A stretch of 64,000 nucleotides of DNA from Anabaena sp. FACHB-1237 (lineage in GTDB: Bacteria; Cyanobacteriota; Cyanobacteriia; Cyanobacteriales; Nostocaceae). A program made the position numbers and the translations under genes. Under the pieces are notes generated by a model. It made no database searches and had not been told where the DNA came from. It worked only from the letters and a program-made list of their open reading frames with translations. Location of the stretch: NCBI RefSeq assembly GCF_014696225.1, contig NZ_JACJPV010000012.1, forward strand, positions 52,976-116,975, given 5' to 3'. Shown piece after piece: positions 1 to 9,533 of this stretch (position 1 is the stretch's first letter; every line of letters starts with the position of its first letter).

Positions 1-1
1 A

Positions 2-430
2 GCGGATGAAAAAGAAGCTCATATTTTCGTAGGAGTACAAATAGAAAATCGTGCTGATGCGGCTAAAATGGTGGATAAATTTCAATCTCAAGGTTTAAAA
101 ACCCTAGACTTAAGCGATGATGAATTAACAAAACTTCATCTGAGACATACAGTAGGAGGACATTCACTTTTAGCCCACAATGAACTATTATATAGATTTG
201 AATTTCCTGAACGTCCGGGTGCTTTAATGCAGTTTGTAACTTCCATGTCTCCTGATTGGAATATTAGTTTATTTCATTATCGCAATAATGGTTCTGATTA
301 TGGCAGAATCGTAGTGGGAATACAAGTTCCACCTCATGAAATGCAAGAATGGCAATCATTTCTGCACTCTTTAGGTTATCAATATTGGGATGAAAGTAAT
401 AACCCTGCCTATAAACTGTTTTTAGGATGA
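2..430 (+). CDS. ilvA: Threonine ammonia-lyase (threonine dehydratase), C-terminal part
   Basis: This is the 3' end of a gene cut by the window edge; the frame is open from base 2. The 142 residues seen are the regulatory part of biosynthetic threonine dehydratase, the first enzyme of isoleucine synthesis (threonine to 2-oxobutanoate). Two ACT-like halves can be recognised: the end of the first (EAHIFVGVQIENR) and the second, which carries the family signatures FEFPERPGAL and LFHYRNNGSDYGR and ends in NPAYKLFLG. This regulatory domain normally senses isoleucine and valine. The catalytic PLP domain lies upstream, outside the window. The family call is firm. Confidence 0.93.
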   Translation, partial: ADEKEAHIFVGVQIENRADAAKMVDKFQSQGLKTLDLSDDELTKLHLRHTVGGHSLLAHNELLYRFEFPERPGALMQFVTSMSPDWNISLFHYRNNGSDYGRIVVGIQVPPHEMQEWQSFLHSLGYQYWDESNNPAYKLFLG

Positions 431-480
431 ACTAATAGTTTATCTCACGCAGAGGCGCAAAGTTACAGAGAGTAAGAGTT
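431..480. repeat. Short dispersed intergenic repeat
   Basis: The stretch after ilvA holds TATCTCACGCAGAGGCGCAA followed by near-repeats of GTTACGGAGAGTAAGAG. The same core occurs in opposite orientation at about 18984-19017 (CGCCTTTGCGTGAGATAAT). Such short intergenic repeats are common in Nostocales genomes. No gene is seen in it. Confidence 0.5.
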
Positions 481-522
481 ACGGAGAGTAAGAGTTTCAG
501 AGGTGAGATTTTTTGCTTTAAT

Positions 523-1002
523 ATGTCAATTCATCAAGATAATTATATGCGGTTTCTAGTTTTTCCTCGGTTATCACAGTTGTTAGTTGCTGTTATTTTC
601 ACAGGTTTAATGTTTTTTATTCCTGTAAATAACAGTTATGCTATACAAAGTTTGGCACCTTGTCCCGTTTCTCCTAATTGTGCTGTTAGTCAAAATCCAG
701 ATCCGGATCATGCTATTGATCCTATAATTTATCATGTTGATCAAAAAACCGCTAAAGACACTTTATTAAAGGTTCTTTCTGTTGTTCCCCGTACTGAAGT
801 AATAGAGCAAGCTGATAATTATATTCATGCTATTTCTAAAAGTCGCATTTTTAAGTTTGTAGATGATGTGGAATTTTATTTTCCTGCTAATGAGTCAGTG
901 ATTCATATTCGCTCTGCTTCTCGTGTAGGAGAGTCTGATTTTGGTGTTAACCGCAGACGTTTAGAACAAATCCGTCTCGCTTTGCAGGATTTGAAAATCT
1001 AA
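523..1002 (+). CDS. DUF1499 family protein, probably exported
   Basis: This is a 159-residue protein with a hydrophobic N-terminal segment (about residues 10-41, ending in NNSYA) that looks like a signal peptide or membrane anchor. A DUF1499 domain follows: the start CPVSPNCAVSQ, the middle KFVDDVEFYFP and the end RSASRVGESDFGVNRRRLEQIR are characteristic. The function of DUF1499 is not known. A second in-frame ATG at 547 would give a shorter leader and is an equally good start. It is followed 25 bases later by the EVE-domain gene on the same strand, so the two may be cotranscribed. Confidence 0.8.
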   Translation: MSIHQDNYMRFLVFPRLSQLLVAVIFTGLMFFIPVNNSYAIQSLAPCPVSPNCAVSQNPDPDHAIDPIIYHVDQKTAKDTLLKVLSVVPRTEVIEQADNYIHAISKSRIFKFVDDVEFYFPANESVIHIRSASRVGESDFGVNRRRLEQIRLALQDLKI

Positions 1003-1027
1003 GGTAGAAATCTAAGTTAGGATAGCT

Positions 1028-1495
1028 ATGAACTCTGTAAAATCGGCAAATTATTGGTTAATGAAATCAGAACCAGATGTTTATAGTATTCTTGATTTAC
1101 AACGAGAACATGATACTATTTGGGATGGTGTGCGAAATTATCAAGCTCGTAATTTCTTGAGACAAATGAAATTAGGAGATTTAGCTTTTTTCTATCATTC
1201 TAATAGTACACCTCCGGGAATTGTGGGATTAATGAAGATAGTTAAAACTGATGTGGTTGATCTTACACAATTTGAACCTACTAGTAAATATTATGATCCT
1301 AAATCCACTTCTGATTCTCCTAGATGGCACACTGTGACTGTGCAGTTTGTGGAGGCTTTTCCTGAGATTATTTCTTTAGCTACTCTCAAAGAACAATTTA
1401 CTGCTGATGATTTACTTTTAGTCAGGCCAGGAAATCGTTTATCTGTGATGCCTATCTGTGTGGATGTAGCTAATAGAATATTAGTTTATCGCTGA
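1028..1495 (+). CDS. EVE domain-containing protein
   Basis: This 155-residue protein is a single EVE (PUA-like) domain from end to end. It shows the family signatures YWLMKSEPDVYS, TIWDGVRNYQARNFLR, GDLAFFYHSN and LLLVRPGNRLSVMP. EVE domains bind modified bases in DNA or RNA; this stand-alone form is like bacterial relatives of thymocyte nuclear protein 1. Its length equals the family's usual length, so the gene appears intact. The precise ligand is not known. Confidence 0.87.
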   Translation: MNSVKSANYWLMKSEPDVYSILDLQREHDTIWDGVRNYQARNFLRQMKLGDLAFFYHSNSTPPGIVGLMKIVKTDVVDLTQFEPTSKYYDPKSTSDSPRWHTVTVQFVEAFPEIISLATLKEQFTADDLLLVRPGNRLSVMPICVDVANRILVYR

Positions 1496-1562
1496 TTATT
1501 ACTGAAATATTTTTTGGATAAATAACTTAGAATTGATATCTTGACCAAAAATCTGGGATACA

Positions 1563-1749
1563 ACCTATCTTCCGCACCCTCAACTGTCACAATCGGTTTT
1601 TACCGTTTTTTATGATAACATGAGGTTGTATTGTATACTAATTCTCAAAAAATTAACGGAGGTAGGATGGCAGCAAGGCATAATTTATATCCAAAAATCA
1701 AGAGAAAATTAAGTGATAATACCATGTGACACCCCAGGGTGCGGAATGT
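1563..1749. mobile_element. Miniature element F, copy 1 (deletion derivative)
   Basis: The ends are ACCTATCTTCCGCACC (1563-1578) and GGGTGCGGAATGT (1737-1749), with the inverted core TTCCGCACC/GGTGCGGAA. The same two ends, in opposite orientation and with a different, shorter interior, occur at 17623-17716. The interior of this copy has a good ribosome binding site (GGAGG at about 1659) and an ATG at 1667 opening a 20-codon frame (MAARHNLYPKIKRK...), closed by TGA at 1727-1729. This could be the start of a transposase whose body has been deleted. The IS family is not identified. Confidence 0.6.
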
Positions 1750-1763
1750 GGGATCAAAAATTT

Positions 1764-1787
1764 AGGGGTTTAGTCTTGCTAAACCCT
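1764..1787 (-). terminator. Hairpin downstream of the SagB-type gene
   Basis: AGGGGTTTAG-TCTTG-CTAAACCCT forms a short stem just past the stop of the minus-strand gene at 1795. A similar stem (GGGTTTAGTCATGCTAAACCC) lies near 10190. It is a plausible terminator, but it lacks a long T-run. Confidence 0.4.
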
Positions 1788-1794
1788 GATTAAC

Positions 1795-3327
1795 TTATCT
1801 AGGTCTGCCCAAAGTAGTGATGTATAATACTGCTTCATCAATGGGAATACCTAAAACTTCATTAACTTGATCATCAAAGAAACCTCCAATACCACTAACA
1901 CCTAAATTCATCCGAATAGCGGCCAAATTCAGTCTTTGACCGAGAATGCCAGCATCTAAATGTAAATAACGATATACGCGATCGCCATATTTCGCAATGG
2001 CAGTTTTTAAATCTGCCGTATGAAATAATACCACAGCCGCATCTCGGCCTAATTCTTGTCCCAAACAGAGAAAATGCAATTCTCGACGGAAATTTTTAAA
2101 GCGAATTTGCCGTAATTCTTGAGCATTTGGGGCATAATAATAACAACCGGAATCTAAACCCTCTACTCCAGAAACAGCAATAAAAGTTTCAATTAAATTC
2201 AAGTCCAGATAGTCAGGATGAGGATCTAAATTTTGATCAATATAATTTTGGGGTTGATAAGTAAAATCTAATAAGGCTTTAAGTTCGGCAAAAGTTAAAT
2301 TTTCTCCACTATAAGCCCTAGTAGAACGTCGTTTATAAATGGTATTTGATAATTCTGATAAATTTTCTCCCCAATTAATTGGTTTAGTTTTTGTAGATAT
2401 TTTATCACAAAAGGGGAAGTTATATTTATCGCTTAAACCAACAGTTGGTTCTACTTGTAATAAATTCCAATTTACATTGGTAGTCGGAGCAATTTGGGTA
2501 TTTTTATGAAAATATTTTAATAATTGGCCATCAGGAATAAAGGGATAAGTAGTTTCTGTAGTGGAGGGTAAAGCAGCAGGTTTAAGAGGTAGATTTTGTC
2601 GCACATCTAATAAATCAGCTAAAGTAATTATGGCTGTTGCTCCTTCATTTTCTGGATCAATATACAATAAATCATTAATAGCTTCATCTACAAAACCAGC
2701 AATTAAATGGGAACGATAATCACTAATATTAGCTGCTAATTGAATATTGCCTAAAAGATGACCAGTATCTAATAGAATACGCCGATAAGCGCGGTCTTCA
2801 TAACGCCAAGCAGAACGGTAAAAAATGCCAGTTGTAATAATAGCTAATTGGGTATTTTCTAGGGAAGGATGCCAAAAAGTAGCAGCTTGTAATGAAGGCC
2901 AAACATCACTTTCCCAATAGTACACTAAAGAATGAGTGCGACATTGATAATTATATAATCCCGGTGGTAATAACGGCGTACCACGAGACACTATATACAA
3001 TTCTGCTGGGTATAAACCCCCAGCACTAGGGGCAGAACGTAGGTAAACTGCGCTACCCATAGATGGCATTCTTGCGGTTAAGCCGTAACTGTGAAATAAT
3101 AATTGAGATAGTCTTGACCACCATTGAGACTGGGGGTTATTTTTGATCGTGGCTGATGGTTGTTCTAAATATGGTTTTAGATCAATATTAGTACCGATTT
3201 TATACTCTTTAAAGGGTACAGGTTGTTTAGCCCAGTCTATTTGATGAGTTTTAGTGGCTAGGGTTTGGGGATCGTATTTAGTGCGATCGTGATAATGTTG
3301 GGCTATAGATTGATGTAGTTCTGGCAT
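1795..3327 (-). CDS. SagB/ThcOx family dehydrogenase (tandem nitroreductase fold)
   Basis: This 510-residue protein is of the SagB-type, FMN-dependent oxidoreductase family. It has two nitroreductase-like halves: residues about 35-240 (RMPSMGSAVYLRSAPSAGG, YPAELYIVSRG, LDTGHLLGNIQLAA) and about 325-510 (YKRRSTRAYSGENLT, HLDAGILGQRLNLAA, GIGGFFDDQVNEVLGI). SagB proteins oxidise azolines to azoles in peptide natural products, but in cyanobacteria long stand-alone members are common. No precursor peptide or cyclodehydratase gene is visible nearby, so a role in peptide modification is not supported here. The length suits the two-domain cyanobacterial form. Confidence 0.82.
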   Translation of the reverse strand: MPELHQSIAQHYHDRTKYDPQTLATKTHQIDWAKQPVPFKEYKIGTNIDLKPYLEQPSATIKNNPQSQWWSRLSQLLFHSYGLTARMPSMGSAVYLRSAPSAGGLYPAELYIVSRGTPLLPPGLYNYQCRTHSLVYYWESDVWPSLQAATFWHPSLENTQLAIITTGIFYRSAWRYEDRAYRRILLDTGHLLGNIQLAANISDYRSHLIAGFVDEAINDLLYIDPENEGATAIITLADLLDVRQNLPLKPAALPSTTETTYPFIPDGQLLKYFHKNTQIAPTTNVNWNLLQVEPTVGLSDKYNFPFCDKISTKTKPINWGENLSELSNTIYKRRSTRAYSGENLTFAELKALLDFTYQPQNYIDQNLDPHPDYLDLNLIETFIAVSGVEGLDSGCYYYAPNAQELRQIRFKNFRRELHFLCLGQELGRDAAVVLFHTADLKTAIAKYGDRVYRYLHLDAGILGQRLNLAAIRMNLGVSGIGGFFDDQVNEVLGIPIDEAVLYITTLGRPR

Positions 3328-3526
3328 AATATTTGTTTGATCCTAAAGTTAGTGATATTTTTGATCTTGACATTGTTGAGATATATTATTTCGTGTTGAT
3401 CGGTACAATCTGAAAAATTCAACTAGAAAATTTAACTTGAAAATTTAACATTAAAAATTGTTGAATTTGGACGATGTTCTTGTACAAATTGGTTGTGAAA
3501 CTATTTTCTCCTAACTAACTGCAATT

Positions 3527-4381
3527 ATGAATGTACGTAATACTCTATCTACTAGTGATGTAAACATTTCTTACCTAGAATGGAATATAGGTCAAGAACC
3601 ATTACTACTATTACATGGTATGGGTGATCATGCCTTAGTATGGTCAAGTCTAGGAGATTACTTAGCATCTAATTATCACATAGTTGCACCAGATATGCGT
3701 GGCCATGGTGAAAGTAGTAAACCCATGAAAGATTATAGTTTTGCCAGCGCGATCGCTGACCTAGAATCTCTCATGGATCATTTACAATGGGATAATGCCC
3801 ATATAGTCAGTCACTCATGGACTGGAAAACTCGCTGCAATTTGGGCTAGAGAAAATCCATCACGTTTAAAAAGTATTACACTTGTAGATCCCATTTTCAT
3901 CTGGAAAATGCCCAGCTTGTTGAAAATCACTTTTCCGCTTTTATATAAAGTATTGCCCTCTCTTAAAATTATGGGACCATTTAGTAGTTATGAAGAAGCA
4001 GAAAGCAAGATTAAACGACTCAGTCACTATCAAACCTGGACAAATTTACAACAACAGGTTTTTCAAGGAGGAATAGAACAAAAACCCGATGGAACTTGGG
4101 GTAGTAAATTTACCATTGCTGCCCGTGATGGTATTTTTGATGAGGTGTTAGACGTAGCAGGTTTTATTCATCCTGTGGAGATACCCGCTTTATTGATACA
4201 ACCAGAAAAAGGAGTAAACCGTCAAAATTGGCAAATTCAGCCTTATAAAACCAACTTAAAGAATCTTACCATCAAAAAAGTTCCTGGCAACCATTGGCCA
4301 TTCTTAACCAACCCTACAGAATTTAATCAAACCGTTGCTAATTTTCTCAAAATGACAATAGAGAACTTACACAAATATTAA
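3527..4381 (+). CDS. Alpha/beta hydrolase
   Basis: This is a 284-residue alpha/beta-hydrolase fold protein. It has the oxyanion-hole motif LLLHGMGDHALVW (about residue 26), the strand-turn VAPDMRGHGESSKP, a nucleophile elbow VSHSWTGKLA in which Ser replaces the usual first Gly of GxSxG, an acidic strand (ALLIQPEKG) and the catalytic His in VPGNHWPF near the C-terminus. The substrate cannot be told from sequence. It is transcribed away from the SagB-type gene across a 199-base spacer that must carry both promoters. It is followed by a kinase gene on the same strand. Confidence 0.85.
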   Translation: MNVRNTLSTSDVNISYLEWNIGQEPLLLLHGMGDHALVWSSLGDYLASNYHIVAPDMRGHGESSKPMKDYSFASAIADLESLMDHLQWDNAHIVSHSWTGKLAAIWARENPSRLKSITLVDPIFIWKMPSLLKITFPLLYKVLPSLKIMGPFSSYEEAESKIKRLSHYQTWTNLQQQVFQGGIEQKPDGTWGSKFTIAARDGIFDEVLDVAGFIHPVEIPALLIQPEKGVNRQNWQIQPYKTNLKNLTIKKVPGNHWPFLTNPTEFNQTVANFLKMTIENLHKY

Positions 4382-4464
4382 CATATAACCTCGTGCATCT
4401 GCGTTTGTATGCGTTGAATAATTACCTTCAAGATTTAGAATTATCAATTATTTATGAGTCTTTT

Positions 4465-6183
4465 ATGAGTCTTTGTATTAACCCCAACTGTTCTCAACCT
4501 AACCATCCTGATAATGATGAAAACCGTTTTTGTCAAAGTTGTGGTTCAGAACTAGAATTAATAAAACGTTATCGAGTCTTGCGGTTATTAAGCGATAAAA
4601 CAGGATTTGGTAATGTATATGAAGCCTATCAACAGGATCAACCAAAAATATTAAAAGTTCTCAAAGAAGAATTAAATAATAATAGTAAAGCCCTATCATT
4701 ATTTCAACAAGAAGCTAATGTTTTAGAACAATTAAATCATCCTGGTATTCCCCAAACAGAAGGTTATTTTTCCTATCAAACCAGAGAGGGTTTAACCTTG
4801 CATTGTATGGTAATGGAAAAAATCGAAGGACCAAATTTAGAACAGTGGTTAAAACAACAACAAAACCGTCCTATTTCTCAAGCACAAGCAATAGCTTGGT
4901 TAAAACAGTTGGCAGAAATATTATTATTAGTTCATAACCAGCAATATCTCCATCGAGACATTAAACCATCTAATATTATGATTCGTCCCGATGGACAATT
5001 AGTATTAATTGATTTTGGTACAGCGCGAGAAGTTACTAAAACTTATATTGCTAATAGTGGAGGAATGACAGCTATTTCTTCCTCTGGTTATAGTCCTAGA
5101 GAACAAATGAATGGTCAAGCATTACCCGCATCAGATTTTTTTGCATTAGGACGCACCTTTGTATTTTTATTAACGGGATGTCAACCTGTACAATTGTATG
5201 ATGCACATTTGGATAATTTACAATGGCGACATTTAGCTAATCATGTATCAGAATCATTATTAGATTTCATTGATTGGTTAATGAATAATAATATCAGCGA
5301 TCGCCCCCAAAATGCTAGAGAAATATTAAATGATTTAGCAAATTTAGAAAATGGCAACATAGGCAATATTAACATTAATCCTACCACTAATACACAAGTA
5401 ATTAGTCCAGTAAATCACCCAAATACAACTACAAATTCCACATTAAAACCACCAGAACAAGAACCGGAAAAATTACCCATCTTATCATGGTTTGCGGCTT
5501 TAATAGTATCCTTAATTATCCTATGGTGGATAGCATTATCTACCAAAAATACTCAATTTGCGGTATTACCTCCTGACTATGGCCAAGCACCAGAAAAAAA
5601 AGGTAAAACTGGCAAAATTGATTATTTTACCTATCAACCAGGTAAAGATAGTCAAGGAAAAGTTGCTGAGTTTAATATTGCAGTTTTATCAGTAGAATAT
5701 AAATGGCAATTAGGGAGTACCTATCAAATTAATTATAATGGTCAAACCATAACTCTTGATTCTTTAAAATCCAATTTAGAACAAGAAGGGATTCAGAAAA
5801 TTATGGAAAATCCCGATGAAATTATTTCTGTAGGAACAGCTTCTTGTGAAGGAGATATTAATGCTGAACAAAATCGTGCTTTAGAACGTTCTAAGCAAAT
5901 TCAACTATTAGCAAAAAAGATATTTAGTCAAACAAATAGTATTCGGGGATATCGCTTATTAAATTTAGGACAATTTCAAAGAAAAGACTGTCAAGCAAGT
6001 CAGGATCTCACAGCATATCAACGGAGTATTATTATTATTGGAGTTAAAAAACAAGATGAAGGTATAATATTAGATGAAGCATTAAGAGATAGATTAGAAA
6101 GAAAACCTTTTGCTGATTTCAAATTACAAGATTATTCTTTAGGTTCAAGTAGTAAATTTAAGACAATACCAAACAATTTATAG
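4465..6183 (+). CDS. Serine/threonine protein kinase with 4-Cys N-terminus and membrane-anchored C-terminal domain
   Basis: The ATG at 4465 is preferred over the upstream GTG at 4393 because it starts directly at the conserved cysteine prefix (MSLCINPNC...RFCQSCG), a zinc-ribbon-like feature of many cyanobacterial Hanks-type kinases. The kinase domain (about residues 35-290) keeps the lysine of ILKVLKEE, the catalytic loop HRDIKPSNIMI and DFGTAR. A low-complexity Asn/Thr linker leads to one transmembrane segment (SWFAALIVSLIILWWIAL). A C-terminal domain of about 180 residues follows, with SVGTASCEGDINAEQNRALE, which resembles an OmpA-type peptidoglycan-binding motif. It is probably a receptor-type kinase of the inner membrane. 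Its target is unknown. Confidence 0.87.
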   Translation: MSLCINPNCSQPNHPDNDENRFCQSCGSELELIKRYRVLRLLSDKTGFGNVYEAYQQDQPKILKVLKEELNNNSKALSLFQQEANVLEQLNHPGIPQTEGYFSYQTREGLTLHCMVMEKIEGPNLEQWLKQQQNRPISQAQAIAWLKQLAEILLLVHNQQYLHRDIKPSNIMIRPDGQLVLIDFGTAREVTKTYIANSGGMTAISSSGYSPREQMNGQALPASDFFALGRTFVFLLTGCQPVQLYDAHLDNLQWRHLANHVSESLLDFIDWLMNNNISDRPQNAREILNDLANLENGNIGNININPTTNTQVISPVNHPNTTTNSTLKPPEQEPEKLPILSWFAALIVSLIILWWIALSTKNTQFAVLPPDYGQAPEKKGKTGKIDYFTYQPGKDSQGKVAEFNIAVLSVEYKWQLGSTYQINYNGQTITLDSLKSNLEQEGIQKIMENPDEIISVGTASCEGDINAEQNRALERSKQIQLLAKKIFSQTNSIRGYRLLNLGQFQRKDCQASQDLTAYQRSIIIIGVKKQDEGIILDEALRDRLERKPFADFKLQDYSLGSSSKFKTIPNNL

Positions 6184-6198
6184 AATCATCGTTAGACA

Positions 6199-6233
6199 AA
6201 GATCCCCAACTTCTTAAAGAAGTTGAGGATCTT
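6199..6233 (+). terminator. Stem-loop after the kinase gene
   Basis: AAGATCCCCAACTTCTT / AAAGAAGTTGAGGATCTT forms a long, nearly perfect stem 16 bases past the kinase stop. The same kind of stem recurs at 10899-10931 and 58149-58180, so it belongs to a dispersed hairpin family that may serve as terminators. Confidence 0.6.
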
Positions 6234-6332
6234 ACTCCCACGATAAAAATCACCCACATTAAAAGTATAAAGGATATGCTTGGTGTTTCCATACAGGTTA
6301 TTTATTGATAACATGATTTACTAATTATATCA

Positions 6333-6439
6333 TACAGCACATTCCATCTACATGAGGTACACTAGGAACAGGCAAAATGCCTGTGTTACAAAGGTTTTAT
6401 CATTAATATCTGTACCTCAGAATAACGGAAAGTGCTGTA
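6333..6439 (+). mobile_element. Miniature inverted-repeat element B, copy 1
   Basis: This is a 107-base element starting TACAGCACATTCCATCTACA and ending AACGGAAAGTGCTGTA. The ends are inverted (TACAGCA/TGCTGTA) and begin and end with TA, which fits TA target duplication as in the IS630/Tc1-mariner group. Near-identical copies lie at 7520-7626 (opposite strand), 19622-19728 (same strand) and 21807-21914 (opposite strand). An internal palindrome (GGCAAAATGCC) sits near the centre. The rest of the 411-base spacer between the kinase gene and the next gene holds nothing else recognisable. Confidence 0.85.
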
Positions 6440-6594
6440 ATGTTGTAAAGATGGAAAAGACTGTAAAGAATATCATAGGAAAATTTTTATCGGTAGCTTA
6501 GTGTTGTTATTAAAATTTAAAGATTTACATAATTACAAAAATAATGTATAATCCTGTGATTTACATCAATTAAATTATAGATATATATATCCTT

Positions 6595-7509
6595 ATGGCT
6601 AAAAATAGGAGTTCTAAATCATGGCAATTAGCAGAAAAGATAATTTTTGCAGCATTACAAATTCTCAAAGAAAATGAAGGACAATTACAAGGTAAACAAG
6701 TAATTGAAGAAGTGGAGAAAAGAGTAGATTTGGATGATTGGGCAAAAGCTAGATATGAAAAATCTGGTTATATTCGTTGGAGAAGTGTTTTACATTTTTA
6801 TACTATAGATTGTATTAAAGCTGGTTTTTTATTAAAAAATAAAGGTATTTGGTATTTAACTCCAGAAGGAGAAAAGGCTTTAGATTTAGGAGAATCTCAA
6901 CTGTTAAAAGATGCCACTCAAGCCTTTAAACAGTGGAAAGCAGAAAAAGAAAATAGTACAATTTTAGCCCATGATTCAGAAATTAACCATGAATTAGAAG
7001 TAGATAATGATGTTGATAACGTCAGTGAAGTAACTATTAGTGAATATGAAGAAATTGCAGTGGAAGGATTAAAAAAATTTGTGAGAAATTTGAATGCTTA
7101 TGAATTTCAGGATTTAGTCGCAGCTTTATTAAGAGGAATGGGTTATTATACACCTTTTATTGCACCAAAAGGAAAAGATGGTGGTTTAGATGTCATTGCA
7201 TATCAGGACCCTTTAGGAACAGTATCACCTAGAATTAAAGTACAAATTAAACATCGAGAATCACCTGCTTCTGTGGATGAAATTCGACAATTAAGAGGAG
7301 TGTTACAAAAAGATGGCGATGTGGGAATTTTTGTTTCTACTGGAGGTTTTACTAGTGATGCTAAAAATGAAACTCGCAGTTCTCATACTCATATTGAATT
7401 AATAGATTTTGGTAGATTTATTAGTTTATGGCAGCAATTTTATGAAAAATTACCAGATGAAGATAAGAAAAGATTACCTCTGACTCCTATTTATTTTTTA
7501 GGAATATGA
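6595..7509 (+). CDS. Mrr-like restriction endonuclease (PD-(D/E)XK, winged-helix N-terminus)
   Basis: This 304-residue protein has an N-terminal helical/winged-helix region of the Mrr_N kind (about residues 1-110, including GYIRWRSVLHFYTIDCIKAG) and an acidic linker. The C-terminal Mrr-type nuclease domain (about 160-290) carries YEFQDLVAALLRGMGY, the active-site set KGKDGGLDVIAY and VQIKHRES (D...QxK), and GIFVSTGGFTSDA. Mrr proteins cut modified DNA. No methyltransferase gene is next to it, as expected for a type IV-like enzyme. It is flanked on both sides by inverted copies of miniature element B. Confidence 0.85.
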   Translation: MAKNRSSKSWQLAEKIIFAALQILKENEGQLQGKQVIEEVEKRVDLDDWAKARYEKSGYIRWRSVLHFYTIDCIKAGFLLKNKGIWYLTPEGEKALDLGESQLLKDATQAFKQWKAEKENSTILAHDSEINHELEVDNDVDNVSEVTISEYEEIAVEGLKKFVRNLNAYEFQDLVAALLRGMGYYTPFIAPKGKDGGLDVIAYQDPLGTVSPRIKVQIKHRESPASVDEIRQLRGVLQKDGDVGIFVSTGGFTSDAKNETRSSHTHIELIDFGRFISLWQQFYEKLPDEDKKRLPLTPIYFLGI

Positions 7510-7519
7510 AAAATTTTGT

Positions 7520-7626
7520 TACAGCAGTTTGCGTTATTATGAGGTACAGATATTAATGATAAAACCCTTGTAAAACGGGCTTCTTGCCTGTTCCTAGTGT
7601 AACTCATGTAGATGGAATGTGCTGTA
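7520..7626 (-). mobile_element. Miniature inverted-repeat element B, copy 2
   Basis: This is a 107-base copy in reverse orientation to copy 1, from TACAGCAGTTTGCGTTATTA to GATGGAATGTGCTGTA. It begins 10 bases after the stop of the Mrr-like gene, so copies 1 and 2 bracket that gene as an inverted pair. Confidence 0.85.
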
Positions 7627-7692
7627 TTTTTACTATTTCCTGAAAATGTTGGGTTTGGGTTTTTGAACCCAATCTACTTTATTCTATAACAA

Positions 7693-7722
7693 ATCCTCGA
7701 CTTAACAGAATAAGCCGAGGAT
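7693..7722 (-). terminator. Stem-loop downstream of pgi
   Basis: ATCCTCG-ACTTAACAGAATAAGC-CGAGGAT lies 29 bases past the pgi stop on the minus strand. The stem is short and the loop is large. Confidence 0.45.
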
Positions 7723-7751
7723 ATTTTCAATTATATTTAAACCCGATTAAC

Positions 7752-9338
7752 TTAACCTAAAGAAACGGTTAAACTTCCAGGTTTCGCTAAATTACCTGTT
7801 AACACCACACCACGCTGATTAGCATGAAGATGACGCAAAATTTTATAAATTGCTTCTACTTCTGCCGATGCACCTGCTTTTTCAGCAACTTCAGCAAGAG
7901 AAAGTGGTTTTTTCTCACTTTGCAGTACCTTCATTACTTTCTGTTGCAAATCAAGAATTACAGCCGCAGCTTTCTTACCAGCTTCTACTCCTGGTTGATG
8001 ATAAGCATTGACATTTACCAAACTCGCATATAGTCCTACTGCACGCTCATACAATGCAACTAACGCCCCAACGGTGCGGGGATTAACTTGAGGAATGGTA
8101 ACAGTAATAGAATCACGATTATTTTCGTACAATGCTTGACGAGTTCCTAACAAGAAACCACAAAGATAGTCACCAGATGTTACTCCTGGATCAATTTCTG
8201 GTGATGTTCCGCTACGATCTTCTAATACTTCTATCAATGTGGCAAAGAAGTTGGGTACTCCTTCCCGCAATTGTTGTACGTAGGCGTGTTGATCCGTAGA
8301 ACCTTTGTTACCATAAACCGCAATACCTTGATACACGGTTTTACCATCTAGGTCTTTTTCTTTACCTAAAGATTCCATCACCAATTGTTGCAGGTAACGG
8401 CTAAATAATAATAGGCTGTCTTTGTAGGGTAACACCACCATGTCTTTTTCGCCTTTACCGTTGCCTGAATAGTACCAGGATAGGGCTAAAAGTGCGGCGG
8501 GGTTATTTTTGAGGTTAGAAGTGCGAGTAGCGTCATCCATCTCTTTTGCCCCGGCTAACATGGCGCGAATATCAATCCCTTGTAATGCGGCGGGTACTAA
8601 ACCTACGGCGGACATTTCCGAAGTGCGGCCTCCTACCCAGTCATACATCGGGAAGGAGGCTAACCAATTTTCAGCTTTAACTACTTTATCTAGGTTGCTG
8701 CCTTCGCTAGTAATGGCTACTGCATATTTAGCAAAGTCCAGATTTTTGGCTGCATAGGCTTTTTTCACCTCGATCATGCCGTTGCGCGGTTCAGGTGTGC
8801 CACCAGATTTAGAAATGACTAATACTAGTGTGGTGGCTAGTTTATGACCAATGTGGGCTAATACCCGATCTATTCCTGTGGGATCGGTGTTGTCAATAAA
8901 GTGAATGTTCAGGGGTGGAGAGTCGGGAGAAAGGGCTTCTGCAACGAATTGGGGACCTAAGGCTGAACCACCAATACCGATGGAAATAATGTCTGTGAAG
9001 CGGCTTTCTTTGGGGGGATGGATCGCGCCTGTGTGTATTTGATCGGCGAAGGCTTCGATCGCTTCTAAGGTTTGGACTATTTGTTGTGTGAGTTCGGAGG
9101 AAGGGGCGAGATCGGGGTTCCGTAGCCAATAATGTCCAACCATGCGGTTTTCATCAGGGTTGGCGATCGCTCCCTTTTCTAATGCCGCCATATCTTGAAA
9201 TGCTTTGTCAAACTTGGGTTGTAATGATTTGACGAAAGCATCATCGAACCGCATCCGACTAACATCCAGATACAATTCTAATCCTGGGTGGTAATATAAC
9301 CAATCTTGATATCTTTGCCAAAGTACCTTAGCATCCAT
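7752..9338 (-). CDS. pgi: Glucose-6-phosphate isomerase
   Basis: This 528-residue enzyme interconverts glucose 6-phosphate and fructose 6-phosphate in glycolysis, gluconeogenesis and the oxidative pentose phosphate cycle. It shows the SIS-fold signatures [17 protein letters not shown] and [14 protein letters not shown], the PGI motif [16 protein letters not shown], and the active-site stretch [16 protein letters not shown]. The length and all blocks match the cyanobacterial/plant-plastid form. It is monocistronic as seen here, with a 195-base spacer to the next gene downstream of its start. Confidence 0.96.
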   Translation of the reverse strand: MDAKVLWQRYQDWLYYHPGLELYLDVSRMRFDDAFVKSLQPKFDKAFQDMAALEKGAIANPDENRMVGHYWLRNPDLAPSSELTQQIVQTLEAIEAFADQIHTGAIHPPKESRFTDIISIGIGGSALGPQFVAEALSPDSPPLNIHFIDNTDPTGIDRVLAHIGHKLATTLVLVISKSGGTPEPRNGMIEVKKAYAAKNLDFAKYAVAITSEGSNLDKVVKAENWLASFPMYDWVGGRTSEMSAVGLVPAALQGIDIRAMLAGAKEMDDATRTSNLKNNPAALLALSWYYSGNGKGEKDMVVLPYKDSLLLFSRYLQQLVMESLGKEKDLDGKTVYQGIAVYGNKGSTDQHAYVQQLREGVPNFFATLIEVLEDRSGTSPEIDPGVTSGDYLCGFLLGTRQALYENNRDSITVTIPQVNPRTVGALVALYERAVGLYASLVNVNAYHQPGVEAGKKAAAVILDLQQKVMKVLQSEKKPLSLAEVAEKAGASAEVEAIYKILRHLHANQRGVVLTGNLAKPGSLTVSLG

Positions 9339-9533
9339 TATGAAAATCTCAAATAATTGTTGGTAACAACCAGTTTAATGTATGGTTATGGCCATCCCTG
9401 CTTTGTATTATACAGTTTACAATTGCGATTATTGCAGGGAGCACTTTGTGAAATCAAAAGTCAGAAGTTAAAAGTCAAAATTCTTACTCCTGACTCCTGT
9501 ACGGGGAAACAGCCGTTCGCCCTGACTTCTATC

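Noticed and set aside
3750..3761. GCGATCGC octamers as operators
   Set aside because: They are HIP1 sites, scattered through coding regions in most cyanobacteria (for example near 14138 and 15719), so they carry no local regulatory meaning.
4393..4464. GTG start of the kinase gene at 4393
   Set aside because: The 24 extra residues show no conservation and the family begins with the cysteine prefix at the ATG 4465.
8509..9129. Open frames opposite and within pgi
   Set aside because: They are other-frame shadows of a well-conserved gene and have no recognisable product or start signal.
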